Positions 5,865 through 14,221 of a DNA stretch of 17,144 nt are shown here, piece after piece (positions within the stretch are counted from its first letter, which is position 1; the number at the start of each line of letters is the position of its first letter). Position numbers and translations under genes: made by a program. The stretch comes from Sulfitobacter sp. (GTDB taxonomy: Bacteria > Pseudomonadota > Alphaproteobacteria > Rhodobacterales > Rhodobacteraceae): assembly GCA_024636405.1 (NCBI GenBank), contig JAGXHC010000255.1:1-17144 (forward strand), given 5' to 3'. Under the pieces are notes generated by a model, which searched no databases, was not told the origin of the DNA, and was given only the letters and a program-made list of their open reading frames with translations.

Positions 5865-6989
5865 TTACTCCGTCGTGATCGGGCGGGTGCCCACAATGGA
5901 CAGCCCGTAGGCATCCAACCCCATATAGCGGGTTTGGGGGTTATCCGTCAGCAGGACCAGTTCGTGCAGGCCCATCGACGACATGATCTGCGCACCCAGT
6001 CCGGTGCGCTTGATCGTGCGCGGCGCTTCGTCGTCTTCACCGGTCAGGCGCAGACGCGGATAGGGGTCGCGAAACAGCAGCACCGCACCCCGACCCTCTT
6101 CGGCGATGATCTGCATCGCACGCGGCAATTCGTCCGCAGGGCTTGGGCCAAGCCCAAGGATGTCTTCAAGCGCGTTGACGGCATGGGTCCGCACCAGCAG
6201 CGGCGCAGGCGTGGTCACATCGCCCTTGGTCAACACCACATGGTCCGTACCCGTGATCTGGTCGGCAAATATCCGCATCGTCCAGTCGCCGCCATAGGCC
6301 GATGTCACTGTGCGGCTTTCGCGCTCTGTCAACAAATTGTCATGTTTGTGCCGATAGGCGATCAGATCGCTGATCGTGCCGATTTTCAGGTCATACTTTT
6401 CCCCGAATACGACCAGATCGGGCAGCCGCGCCATGGTGCCGTCTTCTTTCATGATCTCGCAGATCACGCCCGAAGGATGCAGCCCGGCCAAGCGGCTGAT
6501 GTCCACCGCCGCCTCCGTATGGCCCGCACGCACCAACACGCCGCCATTGCGCGCGCGCAATGGAAAGACATGCCCCGGCGTTGCGATGTCCGCAGCACCC
6601 GCCTGTTCAGAGATGGCGACGCCCACGGTCAACGCCCGGTCTGCGGCGGAAATCCCGGTGGTCACCCCCTCACGCGCCTCAATGGAAACGGTGAACGCGG
6701 TTTCGTGGCGGGACGAATTATTGATCGCCATCATCGGCAACCCAAGATGATCAATCCGCTCGGACGTCATCGGCAGACAAATCAGCCCGCGCCCGTGCAT
6801 CGCCATGAAATTGATCGCGTCCGCGTCTGCGAATTGCGCCGGGATCACCAGATCACCTTCGTTTTCGCGGTCTTCATGGTCAACCAGAATAAACATGCGG
6901 CCCTGCCGCGCGTCCTCAATGATGTCCTCGATCGGTGCGATGGCACCGCTCAGGCCCGCTTCGACCGGTCCGGGTTCTTCAAAATGCAT
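5865..6989 (-). CDS. ribB: 3,4-dihydroxy-2-butanone 4-phosphate synthase with degenerate GTP cyclohydrolase II domain (RibBX type)
   Basis: This is a 374-residue two-domain protein. Residues 1-200 are a complete RibB domain converting ribulose 5-phosphate to dihydroxybutanone phosphate: acidic loop [10 protein letters not shown] (37-46), [14 protein letters not shown] (92-105), TPGHVFPL (137-144) and [10 protein letters not shown] (154-163). Residues 200-370 resemble RibA ([22 protein letters not shown]). However, the zinc site is absent: where RibA has HSECLTGD...CDC, this protein reads [15 protein letters not shown], and the domain contains no cysteine. It is therefore very unlikely to be a GTP cyclohydrolase II. 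Such RibX-like fusions are known in proteobacteria. The start at 6989 ([13 protein letters not shown]) follows GGGA at 6 nt and matches homologues; an upstream ATG at 7064 is possible. Confidence 0.94.
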   Translation of the reverse strand: MHFEEPGPVEAGLSGAIAPIEDIIEDARQGRMFILVDHEDRENEGDLVIPAQFADADAINFMAMHGRGLICLPMTSERIDHLGLPMMAINNSSRHETAFTVSIEAREGVTTGISAADRALTVGVAISEQAGAADIATPGHVFPLRARNGGVLVRAGHTEAAVDISRLAGLHPSGVICEIMKEDGTMARLPDLVVFGEKYDLKIGTISDLIAYRHKHDNLLTERESRTVTSAYGGDWTMRIFADQITGTDHVVLTKGDVTTPAPLLVRTHAVNALEDILGLGPSPADELPRAMQIIAEEGRGAVLLFRDPYPRLRLTGEDDEAPRTIKRTGLGAQIMSSMGLHELVLLTDNPQTRYMGLDAYGLSIVGTRPITTE

Positions 6990-7141
6990 TGCGTGTCCCA
7001 ACTTTCGCTTGCCCGGCTCATACCGCGCCGGGACGCCCATGACCAGAGCCTGCACCCCAGCCATTCACGCGCCAAAGTCGCGTGCAATATCGACAGCCCC
7101 CGCTCAGCGGCGGGTTGCATGCCGCCCGGCCTGACCTGCGT

Positions 7142-7735
7142 TCATGACATCTCTGCCAGCCGCGCGACGTAGCGCGCAAGCGTGTCGATCTCCAGGTTCA
7201 CCGCATCGCCTTTGGCCACATCGCCCCAGGTTGTGACCTGCTTGGTATGGGGGATGAAATTGATGCCAAAGTCACAGCCATCCACTGCATTCACCGTCAG
7301 CGACGTACCGTTCAGCGCGACAGAGCCCTTGGAGGCGATGAAACGTGCCAGATCCTTTGGCGCGCGCAGGGTAACGCGGGTGCTGTCGCCCTCATCGGTC
7401 AATGCCACGACATGCGCCACACCGTCGACGTGTCCCGACACGATATGGCCGCCCAACTCGTCCCCGACCTTCAATGCCCGCTCAAGGTTCAGCCGCTTGC
7501 CGACGTGCCAGCCGTTGGCGCCAATGTTGGTCTTGTCCACCGTCTCGGCGCTGATCTGGACCTCGTACCAGTCAGGCCCAAGGGCAACCACGGTCAGGCA
7601 GACGCCGTCACTGGCGATGGATGCGCCCATGTCTATGGTCGCGGTGTCATAGCCGGTGGTGATGCGCGCCCGCAGATCGCCTTGTTGTTCAACGGCGCTT
7701 ACGGTGCCGATGTCGGTGATGATGCCGGTGAACAT
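7142..7735 (-). CDS. ribE: Riboflavin synthase (alpha subunit)
   Basis: This is a 197-residue enzyme (also called RibC) that dismutates two lumazine molecules into riboflavin. Two tandem lumazine-binding barrels are clear. The first starts with the invariant MFTGIITDIG and has GASIASDGVCLTVV (37-50) and ETVDKTNIG (64-72). The second has GGHIVSGHVDG (95-105), KGSVALNGTSLTVN (136-149) and IPHT (161-164). The start at 7735 is fixed by the family's MFTGI and by AGGAG (7743-7747) 7 nt upstream. A perfect 16-bp inverted repeat directly precedes that AGGAG. The gene is the first of a ribE-ribB-ribH-nusB run separated from ribD by the capsule genes, so it needs its own promoter. Confidence 0.95.
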   Translation of the reverse strand: MFTGIITDIGTVSAVEQQGDLRARITTGYDTATIDMGASIASDGVCLTVVALGPDWYEVQISAETVDKTNIGANGWHVGKRLNLERALKVGDELGGHIVSGHVDGVAHVVALTDEGDSTRVTLRAPKDLARFIASKGSVALNGTSLTVNAVDGCDFGINFIPHTKQVTTWGDVAKGDAVNLEIDTLARYVARLAEMS

Positions 7736-7747
7736 GTGGGCGCTCCT

Positions 7748-7763
7748 GCAAAAGTGCTTTTGC
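7748..7763 (-). promoter_or_regulatory. Perfect inverted repeat abutting the ribE ribosome-binding site
   Basis: GCAAAAG-TG-CTTTTGC is a perfect 7-bp-arm inverted repeat whose end touches the AGGAG of ribE. In ribE mRNA it could form a hairpin next to the Shine-Dalgarno; as DNA it could be an operator in the ribE/kpsS divergent region. No FMN riboswitch sequence is visible here. Confidence 0.45.
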
Positions 7764-7867
7764 CTGACGTAACCGCGCCATACCATGCTGGCAAGAGGCG
7801 GGCACGTCACATTTTCGCCCGCTTTTCATGGCAGGGATGGCGGGACTGTGCCACAAACGGGATCATC

Positions 7868-9160
7868 ATGACTGCTGCTGCCGCCGAACGACGTGTATTT
7901 CTGTTCCTGCAGGGCCCGCACGGACCCTTTTTCAACCGTCTGGGCAAAATGTTGCGCCTGGCGGGGGCAGAGGTCTGGCGCGTGGGCTTCAATGCGGGCG
8001 ACCGCGCCTTCTGGTTCCATTCGCGCAGCTTTATTCCCTTTCGCGGCACGGTCGAAGACTGGCCCGCGACGTTCGAGGGGCTGATCAATGCCAAGGGTGT
8101 GACCGACATCGTGCTTTACGGTGATACGCGCCCGATCCACGCACAGGCCGTGGCCGAGGCTAAACGGCGCGGCCTGACCGTCCATGTCTTTGAAGAAGGC
8201 TACATGCGGCCCTATTGGGTCACCTATGAACGCGGCGGGTCAAACGGCAATTCGCGACTGATGGAGATGTCCATTGCGCAGATGCAGACCGCGCTGGCGC
8301 AATCGGACATGGAAGCGCCGCTGCCCCCCGGCCATTGGGGTGACATGCGCCAGCATGTCTTCTATGGCGCGCTGTATCATTGGTTTGTGATGTTCCGGAA
8401 CGGCGATTACCGAAATTTCCAACCCCACCGCAGCCTGCCCGTCACCAAGGAATTTCAGCTTTATCTAAGACGGTTGGTGTTGATGCCGGTGCTTGCAATA
8501 GACCGTTTGGCGGCCACGCTGCGCATCCGTCTGGGCGGATTTCCCTATCATCTGGCCCTGCTTCAGCTGGAACATGACAGTTCATTTCAGATGCATTCGC
8601 CCTTCGACACAATGGCGGATTTTCTGGAGCTTGTGATTGATGGCTTCGCGCGCGGCGCGCCGCAGCATCACCACCTTGTGGTAAAGGCACACCCGCTGGA
8701 GGATGGCCGCGTGCCCGTGCGCCGCGATCTGCGGCGGTTGGCGCGGGCGCGCGGTGTGGCCGGCCGCGTGCACTTTGTGCGGGGTGGCAAACTCGCGCGA
8801 TTGCTGAACGACGCGCGCTCTGCCGTGACCGTCAATTCCACCGCCGGACAACAAGTGTTGTGGCGCGGCATTCCGCTCAAGGTGTTTGGCCGCGCGGTCT
8901 ATGCCAAGCAGGAATTTGTCTCTGATCAGCCGCTTTCGGATTTTTTCGCCGCCGCCAGCAGACCCGATAACCGCGCTTACAAGGACTACCGCCGCTATCT
9001 GCTTGAAACTTCGCAAGTTCCGGGCGGCTTTTATTCGGCGCGCGGGCGCACACAATTGATGCGGCAAGTGGTGGATATGATGCTCGCCCCGGAAGACCCC
9101 TATGACGCGCTCAGTTCGGGCACCGCGGCCCCACGGCAACAGTTGCGCATCGTTACCTGA
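7868..9160 (+). CDS. kpsS: KpsS-type capsule Kdo transferase
   Basis: This is a 430-residue protein of the KpsS family, which attaches the first beta-Kdo to phosphatidylglycerol and begins the poly-Kdo anchor of ABC-dependent capsules. Landmarks are LQGPHGPFFNRLGKML (14-29), the WFHSRS segment (49-54), VFEEGYMRPYWVTYERGG (107-124), LVVKAHPLEDG (270-280) and TVNSTAGQQVLWRGIPLKVFG (321-341). The last two are the typical C-terminal nucleotide-sugar half of capsule Kdo transferases. It acts at the cytoplasmic membrane face. The ATG at 7868 follows GGGA (7859-7862) at 5 nt; the frame is open further upstream but that part is antisense to ribE. It is the first of three plus-strand capsule genes and is divergent from ribE. 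Confidence 0.9.
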   Translation: MTAAAAERRVFLFLQGPHGPFFNRLGKMLRLAGAEVWRVGFNAGDRAFWFHSRSFIPFRGTVEDWPATFEGLINAKGVTDIVLYGDTRPIHAQAVAEAKRRGLTVHVFEEGYMRPYWVTYERGGSNGNSRLMEMSIAQMQTALAQSDMEAPLPPGHWGDMRQHVFYGALYHWFVMFRNGDYRNFQPHRSLPVTKEFQLYLRRLVLMPVLAIDRLAATLRIRLGGFPYHLALLQLEHDSSFQMHSPFDTMADFLELVIDGFARGAPQHHHLVVKAHPLEDGRVPVRRDLRRLARARGVAGRVHFVRGGKLARLLNDARSAVTVNSTAGQQVLWRGIPLKVFGRAVYAKQEFVSDQPLSDFFAAASRPDNRAYKDYRRYLLETSQVPGGFYSARGRTQLMRQVVDMMLAPEDPYDALSSGTAAPRQQLRIVT

Positions 9161-9219
9161 CCCAAGCCTTTCGAAACTGTGGCTTTTCACAGCATCCTGC
9201 GTTAGCGTGACGGGAATTA

Positions 9220-9236
9220 CGTCGAATTAATCGACG
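9220..9236. promoter_or_regulatory. Inverted repeat upstream of the capsule export lipoprotein gene
   Basis: CGTCGA-ATTAA-TCGACG has perfect 6-bp arms and lies about 40 bp before the GTG start, in the only A+T-rich part of the 114-bp gap after kpsS. It is a plausible operator. I cannot name a regulator. Confidence 0.35.
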
Positions 9237-9274
9237 AATTTGAGGCAGAATAATCAGGTCGAGGAGACCGGACA

Positions 9275-10414
9275 GTGAAATCCGTATCATTCCGGTGGGC
9301 GCGTCCCATCGCAGTTCTTGCGGCGTTGGCCGTCGTTTCATCTTGCGCTTTGCCGCAAGTCGGTCCCAACAAGCGCCAGATTTACAAAGGGTCCGTTCAA
9401 CAGGAAGGCGATGCATTCGTCGTTTCCGTCAATGACCGCGTGACCCGTGCCACTGCGATCACGCCGGCGCTCGGATTTTCCGAAGCCTTCAAGAATGCGG
9501 CACAACTGGGCTCGGACACGATCCAGCCCGGCGATATTCTGGGTGTCACCGTTTATGAAAACGTCGACGACCCGCTTTTGGGGGTCGAAGGGTCATCCGC
9601 TGCCACGCTCGAAGAAATTCAGGTCGATGGCGCGGGCTTTATCTTTATTCCTTACGCCGGTCGCATCAAGGCCTCGGGCAATTCACCCGAAGCGCTGCGC
9701 CGGATCATCACCGCCAAGCTGGGCGACCAGACACCCGACCCTCAGGTCGAAGTGCGCCGCGCGGCAGGCGATGGATCGACTGTGTCGCTGATCGGCTCAA
9801 TCGGTGGCCAAGGCGTCTATCCGATCGAGCGGCCAACACGTACGCTTTCCACAATGCTGGCGCGTGCGGGCGGCGTGACGATTGTGCCCGAGATTGCGCA
9901 GATCACCGTGATCCGCGGCAACATGCGCAGCAAGATCTGGTTCCAGGACCTCTACAACAACCCCGAACTGGATATCGCGCTGCGCGGCGGTGACCGCATT
10001 CTGGTAGAAGAAGACACGCGGTCGTTCACCGCGTTGGGTGCCACGGGTGGTCAGGCGCAGGTGCCTTTTGAACAGCAGAACCTTTCCGCGCTCGAAGGCA
10101 TTGCACAGGTTGGCGGGCTTAACCCGTCCACCGCCGATCCGACCGGCGTCTTCATTTTCCGCAACGAACCTGAAGAGGTCGCCGCACAGGTGCTGGGCCG
10201 CAACGACCTTCGAGGGGCGCAGCGTATGGTCTATGTGCTGGATCTGACGCAGCCCAACGGCATGTTTATGGCCCGCGATTTCGTAATCCGCGACGGTGAC
10301 ACGCTTTATGTCACCGAAGCGCCGTTCACCCAGTGGAGCAAGGTCATTTCCGCCATCACCGGCACCGCATCCTCCGCAGGCAGCCTGACGTCGCTTGCGG
10401 GCAGCAGCGGCTGA
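9275..10414 (+). CDS. Wza/KpsD-type polysaccharide export lipoprotein
   Basis: This is a 379-residue outer-membrane polysaccharide export (OPX) protein. The N terminus is a lipoprotein signal (basic MKSVSFRWARP, hydrophobic AVLAALAVV, lipobox VSSC with lipidated C24). A polysaccharide-export (PES) domain follows at about 80-163, starting IQPGDILGVTVYENV. Two SLBB-like repeats come next (about 168-245, starting VSLIGSIGGQGVYPI, and about 250-347, ending DGDTLYVTEAP). It should form the outer-membrane exit channel for the capsule. GTG at 9275 is chosen because GAGGAG (9261-9266) stands 8 nt upstream. The C-terminal Ser/Gly-rich tail overlaps the proposed kpsC start by 20 nt. The periplasmic and ABC-transporter partners are not in the window. 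Confidence 0.93.
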   Translation: MKSVSFRWARPIAVLAALAVVSSCALPQVGPNKRQIYKGSVQQEGDAFVVSVNDRVTRATAITPALGFSEAFKNAAQLGSDTIQPGDILGVTVYENVDDPLLGVEGSSAATLEEIQVDGAGFIFIPYAGRIKASGNSPEALRRIITAKLGDQTPDPQVEVRRAAGDGSTVSLIGSIGGQGVYPIERPTRTLSTMLARAGGVTIVPEIAQITVIRGNMRSKIWFQDLYNNPELDIALRGGDRILVEEDTRSFTALGATGGQAQVPFEQQNLSALEGIAQVGGLNPSTADPTGVFIFRNEPEEVAAQVLGRNDLRGAQRMVYVLDLTQPNGMFMARDFVIRDGDTLYVTEAPFTQWSKVISAITGTASSAGSLTSLAGSSG

Positions 10415-12455
10415 CGCACACTTGACGCTTGGCCCGGAAACCTATGACACCACCGCCGCCGGTCCCGAAAAGGACCGGCGGCTTTTTGTCTTTAACGGCG
10501 GGTTTCTGACCCAAAGACGTGTACGGCGCATTTTGCGGCTGGCGGGGTATTCGCTGCATCTGGGGCTGCCCAGGCCGGGCGATGCCGTTGCGGTCTGGGG
10601 CAATTCGCCCACTGCGCACCGCGGTCTTGGCTTGGCGGCGAAACGCGATGTGCCGGTGGTGCGGATTGAGGATGCGATGCTGCGGTCCTTGCGGCCCGGT
10701 CGCGCGGGTGAGCCGCCCATCGGCCTGTTGATCGACCATCGCGGCGCACATTTTGACCCCACGCAACCATCAGACCTCGAAGTTTTGCTGGCGACACATC
10801 CGCTGGACGATACCGCACTTCTGGACCGCGCACGCGGCGCGATGGCGCGGATGGCAGAGGATCATCTGACCAAATACACCGCCTTTGATCCTGCCGCCCC
10901 CCTGCCCGATCCCGGTTATGTGCTGGTCATCGACCAGACGCGCGGCGATGCGTCGGTGACGGCGTCGGGCGCAGACCGGGGGCGTTTTCTGGAAATGCTG
11001 GTTTTCGCACAACAAGAACATCCCGGCGCGCGGGTGGTGATCAAATCGCATCCTGAAACCACTCAAGGCTTTCGCGGTGGCCATTTCACGCCCGACGACT
11101 GCAATGACCGCATCTCCCTGCTGACCGAACCGGTCAGCCCCTGGAGCCTTTTTGAGGGTGCTGTGGGCGTCTACACTGTTTCCTCGCAAATCGGGTTCGA
11201 AGCGATTTTCGCAGGCCACAAGCCGCGCGTCTTTGGCCAGCCATTCTATGCTGGATGGGGCCTTACATCGGACGAATTTCCCGTTCAGCGTCGCCAGCGG
11301 ATCTTGACCCGCGCACAGCTTTTTGCCGCCGCGATGATCCTGTACCCGACATGGTACGATCCCTGCCGCAACCGGCTGTGCCCGCTGGAAGACACGATCG
11401 AGGCACTTGCCGCGCAGACCCGGTGCTGGCGCGAGGATCGGCGCGGGTGGGTCGCCTCGGGCATGCGGATGTGGAAACGCAGGCCCCTGCAACGCTTCTT
11501 TGGCCGTCACCGTGCGGTTCGGTTCTCGGACGCACCTGTGCCGCTCTCGGACCGTCGCTGGATGGTCTGGGCGGGCAAGGCCACGGCGACACACGAGGGT
11601 GCGGCACTTGTCGAAGACGGGTTCATCAGGTCAAAGGGGCTGGGGGCTGCATTGGTGCCCCCCTTGTCGTTGGTGGTGGATGATCTGGGCATCTATTATG
11701 ATCCCTCGCGGCCCAGTCGGCTGGAGAAATGGATCGCGAAACGTGCGGATCTGCGCCCGGATCAGGAACGACGCGCGCTGGCGCTGATCGCGGCGCTGAC
11801 CGGCGCAGGGCTGAGCAAATACAATCTTGGGGGCGCTGCGCCGGAGCTGACGCCCGTGCACACGGGGCCGCGCATTCTGGTGCCCGGACAGGTGGCCGAT
11901 GATGCGTCGATCCTGACCGGCACCGACGTCATAAACAGCAACCAAGCGCTTTTGCAGGCCGTGCGCCACGCCCGCCCCGATGCGGCAATCCTTTACAAAC
12001 CGCACCCGGACGTAGAGGCGCGGTTGCGCAGTGGCGCAATTGACGCAGGTTCTGATGCCGACGCGGTGCTGAGCGGTATCGACCCGGTGGCGGCGTTGGG
12101 AATGGCAGACGAGGTCTGGACAATGACGTCGCTGCTGGGGTTCGAGGCGCTTTTGCGGGGCAAACGCGTGGTGACATTCGGGGCGCCGTTTTATGCGGGC
12201 TGGGGTCTGACAGAGGATCGGGGTGACGTGCCGCCGCGCCGCCGCGCCCGCGTGAGCCTTGCCGGATTGGTTCATGCGACATTGATTGATTATCCCCGCT
12301 ACATTGACCCCGTAAGCGGTCTGCCCTGCCCGGTTGAGGTCGTGGTACAACGGCTTGCCGCTGGTGTCGTGCAGCACCGGGGAGCGGGCAACCGGGTGCT
12401 GTCAAAATTGCAAGGCGTGCTGGCCAGTCAGGCCTGGCTCTGGCGAGGACGCTAA
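10395..12455 (+). CDS. kpsC: KpsC-type dual-module capsule Kdo transferase
   Basis: This 686-residue protein has two homologous glycosyltransferase modules, as in KpsC, which elongates the poly-Kdo anchor with alternating linkages. Module 1 (about 30-340) has AVWGNSP, RIEDAMLRSLRPG (90-102), IKSHPE (216-221) and FGQPFYAGWGL (280-290). Module 2 (about 375-655) repeats this with VEDGFIRSKGLG (406-417), KYNLG, VPGQVADDAS, YKPHPD (534-539) and FGAPFYAGWGL (595-605). The start is uncertain: in-frame TTG codons at 10395 and 10422 are the only candidates before the conserved core, and neither has a good ribosome-binding site. An intrinsic terminator lies in codons 21-31 (10455-10487), before the conserved region. 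The gene ends 16 bp from the convergent ribD. Confidence 0.9.
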   Translation: MRAAAADAHLTLGPETYDTTAAGPEKDRRLFVFNGGFLTQRRVRRILRLAGYSLHLGLPRPGDAVAVWGNSPTAHRGLGLAAKRDVPVVRIEDAMLRSLRPGRAGEPPIGLLIDHRGAHFDPTQPSDLEVLLATHPLDDTALLDRARGAMARMAEDHLTKYTAFDPAAPLPDPGYVLVIDQTRGDASVTASGADRGRFLEMLVFAQQEHPGARVVIKSHPETTQGFRGGHFTPDDCNDRISLLTEPVSPWSLFEGAVGVYTVSSQIGFEAIFAGHKPRVFGQPFYAGWGLTSDEFPVQRRQRILTRAQLFAAAMILYPTWYDPCRNRLCPLEDTIEALAAQTRCWREDRRGWVASGMRMWKRRPLQRFFGRHRAVRFSDAPVPLSDRRWMVWAGKATATHEGAALVEDGFIRSKGLGAALVPPLSLVVDDLGIYYDPSRPSRLEKWIAKRADLRPDQERRALALIAALTGAGLSKYNLGGAAPELTPVHTGPRILVPGQVADDASILTGTDVINSNQALLQAVRHARPDAAILYKPHPDVEARLRSGAIDAGSDADAVLSGIDPVAALGMADEVWTMTSLLGFEALLRGKRVVTFGAPFYAGWGLTEDRGDVPPRRRARVSLAGLVHATLIDYPRYIDPVSGLPCPVEVVVQRLAAGVVQHRGAGNRVLSKLQGVLASQAWLWRGR
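10455..10487 (+). terminator. Intrinsic terminator inside the 5' end of kpsC
   Basis: An 11-bp perfect stem GCCGCCGGTCC/GGACCGGCGGC (10455-10465 with 10472-10482) with loop CGAAAA is followed at once by TTTTTGTCTTT. This is a textbook Rho-independent terminator 40 bp after the export lipoprotein stop. It lies within the kpsC reading frame (codons for AAGPEKDRRLFVF), so it either ends the kpsS-lipoprotein transcript or attenuates kpsC unless ribosomes disrupt the hairpin. Confidence 0.75.
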
Positions 12456-12471
12456 AACCTGTGCGCCCACA

Positions 12472-13566
12472 TCAGGCGCGGTGCCGGGTCCAGACATGCA
12501 CCACATCCGGCCCGATCGCACGGGTGTCACGCAGCACGAAACGCGGCGCGGCGGCAAGGCGCGACAGCCCCATCGCCCCCACGCCGGGCAGACCTTCGGC
12601 CCCGATGACGACCCCGGCCGTAAACCCGATCAGCTGATCCACCAGATCGGCGTCCAGAAGGGACGCGGCCAGCGCGCCGCCGCCTTCGCAGAATATACGT
12701 GTCAGCCCATGCGCGCCGAGCTGTTGCAGGACATCGGCAGGGTCCAGTTGTCCATTGCGCAGCCCACAAGGCAGCAGCGTGGCACCAAGGCCCGCCCATG
12801 TATCGCGCAGCGTCGTATCGGCATCCCGGCCATGACACACGATCAGCGGCACCTGCACAGCACTGCGTGCCAGTTGGCCCATCAACGGCAGATCAATCCG
12901 CCGCGAGATAACGACGCGGGTGGGCTGATGGCTGATCCCAAGGTCGCGCACAGTGAGACTGGGATCATCCTTGCGCGCGGTCCCGCCACCGACCATCACG
13001 GCATCATGGCGGCTGCGCAGGGCGTGCACCATGCGGCGCGCAGGTCCGGCGGTAATCCACTGGCTTTCGCCGGTGCCGGTGGCAATGCGCCCGTCAAAAC
13101 TGTGGGCCATCTTCAGGGTCAGCATGGGACGGCCCTGCTCTGTGCGGGAAAGAAAACCCGCATGATCTGCACGCGCCTCATGTTCCAGCACACCGATTGA
13201 AACGTCGATGCCAGCCGCGCGCAGCATGTCGATGCCGCGCCCGTCCACACGCGGATCGCTGTCTGCGGTGGCCACGACAACGCGGCCGATGCCTGCATCA
13301 ATCAGCGCCTGCGCGCAGGGCGGGGTCTTGCCGTGATGGGCGCAGGGTTCAAGCGTGACAAAGGCGGTGGCGCCGCGTGCCGCAGCCCCGGCCTGTGTCA
13401 GTGCCTCGGTCTCTGCGTGGGGTCTGCCGCCGCGCTGCGTCCAGCCGCGCCCGACGATCCGGGTGCCCTGAACAATGACGCACCCCACGGCAGGGTTCGG
13501 CCAGACCTGCCCCTGTCCGCGCCGACCCAATGACAGGGCCAGCGCCATGAACCGGGCGTCGGTCAC
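12472..13566 (-). CDS. ribD: Bifunctional diaminohydroxyphosphoribosylaminopyrimidine deaminase/reductase RibD
   Basis: This is a 364-residue fusion catalysing the second and third steps of riboflavin synthesis. The N-terminal deaminase domain (1-145) has the zinc site HAE (H50, E52) and [11 protein letters not shown] (74-84, with C75 and C84). The C-terminal NADPH-dependent reductase (146-364) has [27 protein letters not shown] sequence (151-173), [19 protein letters not shown] (189-207) and [13 protein letters not shown]. The start is GTG at 13566, overlapping the nrdR stop as GTGA, so it is translationally coupled to nrdR. The normal downstream partner ribE is 4.7 kb away on the other side of the capsule genes. 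Confidence 0.95.
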   Translation of the reverse strand: MTDARFMALALSLGRRGQGQVWPNPAVGCVIVQGTRIVGRGWTQRGGRPHAETEALTQAGAAARGATAFVTLEPCAHHGKTPPCAQALIDAGIGRVVVATADSDPRVDGRGIDMLRAAGIDVSIGVLEHEARADHAGFLSRTEQGRPMLTLKMAHSFDGRIATGTGESQWITAGPARRMVHALRSRHDAVMVGGGTARKDDPSLTVRDLGISHQPTRVVISRRIDLPLMGQLARSAVQVPLIVCHGRDADTTLRDTWAGLGATLLPCGLRNGQLDPADVLQQLGAHGLTRIFCEGGGALAASLLDADLVDQLIGFTAGVVIGAEGLPGVGAMGLSRLAAAPRFVLRDTRAIGPDVVHVWTRHRA

Positions 13567-14030
13567 TCCTCAGGGGCGGCTTCGGGGCGCAATTCCTGCA
13601 CAAACTTGTCGAAATCATCCGCCGCCTGGAAGTTCTTGTAAACGCTGGCAAACCGCACATAAGCCACGGTGTCGATCCGGGCCAACGCCTCCATCACGAT
13701 CTCACCGATCTGCTTGGAGCCGATGTCGGTCTCGCCCATGCTTTCCAGCCGCCGCACGATGCCGGAAATCATCTGGTCGATGCGTTCCGGGTCGATGGGA
13801 CGTTTCTGCATGGAGATGCGGATGGATCGTTCAAGCTTGTCACGGTCAAACTCTTCGCGCTTGCCACTGGTCTTTATCACAACCAGATCGCGCAATTGTA
13901 CGCGTTCATAGGTGGTGAAACGCCCGCCACATGCCGGACAGAACCTGCGGCGGCGGATGGATACATGATCCTCCGCCGGGCGGCTGTCTTTTACCTGAGT
14001 GTCGATATTTCCGCAAAACGGGCAGCGCAT
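13563..14030 (-). CDS. nrdR: Transcriptional repressor NrdR
   Basis: This is a 155-residue regulator of ribonucleotide reductase genes. It has an N-terminal zinc ribbon with C3/C6 (MRCPFCGN) and C31/C34 (FCPACGGRF), then the ATP-cone domain starting [21 protein letters not shown] (50-70), which binds (d)ATP and sets DNA affinity. The start at 14030 is fixed by the invariant MRCPFC and by GGGAC a few bases upstream. It heads the minus-strand operon with ribD (GTGA overlap), a common pairing. A -10-like TATAAC lies at 14094-14089, about 60 bp upstream, without a clear -35. No NrdR box is seen in front of it. Confidence 0.96.
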   Translation of the reverse strand: MRCPFCGNIDTQVKDSRPAEDHVSIRRRRFCPACGGRFTTYERVQLRDLVVIKTSGKREEFDRDKLERSIRISMQKRPIDPERIDQMISGIVRRLESMGETDIGSKQIGEIVMEALARIDTVAYVRFASVYKNFQAADDFDKFVQELRPEAAPEE

Positions 14031-14221
14031 TGGCCGTCCCCCTTTTTTTCCTGCCTCACTTGTGGGGCGTCGAGCCCTCTTGCCCAGAGTTATAGGGGAG
14101 CCGCAGGGTTTTGGGTAGAGGCGAAATGACCGTCTACATCTGGGGTGTGACGATATTGCACGAACCCAAGGGGCGCAGTCCCGCGTTTGATTGCGAACAC
14201 TTAACGGAAAGGGACGTTTCC

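Noticed and set aside
6990..7141. Search for an FMN riboswitch (RFN element) in the riboflavin locus
   Set aside because: None of the conserved RFN segments is present here or upstream of ribE or nrdR.
7798..7826. GCGGGC-N13-GCCCGC followed by TTTT upstream of kpsS, like an attenuator
   Set aside because: The stem is only 6 bp with a large loop and a four-base T run, so it could easily be chance.
7247..7867. Open frame extending kpsS upstream
   Set aside because: It is antisense to ribE and has no KpsS-like sequence; the good start and ribosome-binding site are at 7868.
9177..9192. CTGTG-GCTTTT-CACAG hairpin after kpsS
   Set aside because: A 5-bp stem without a T tract is too weak to call a terminator.
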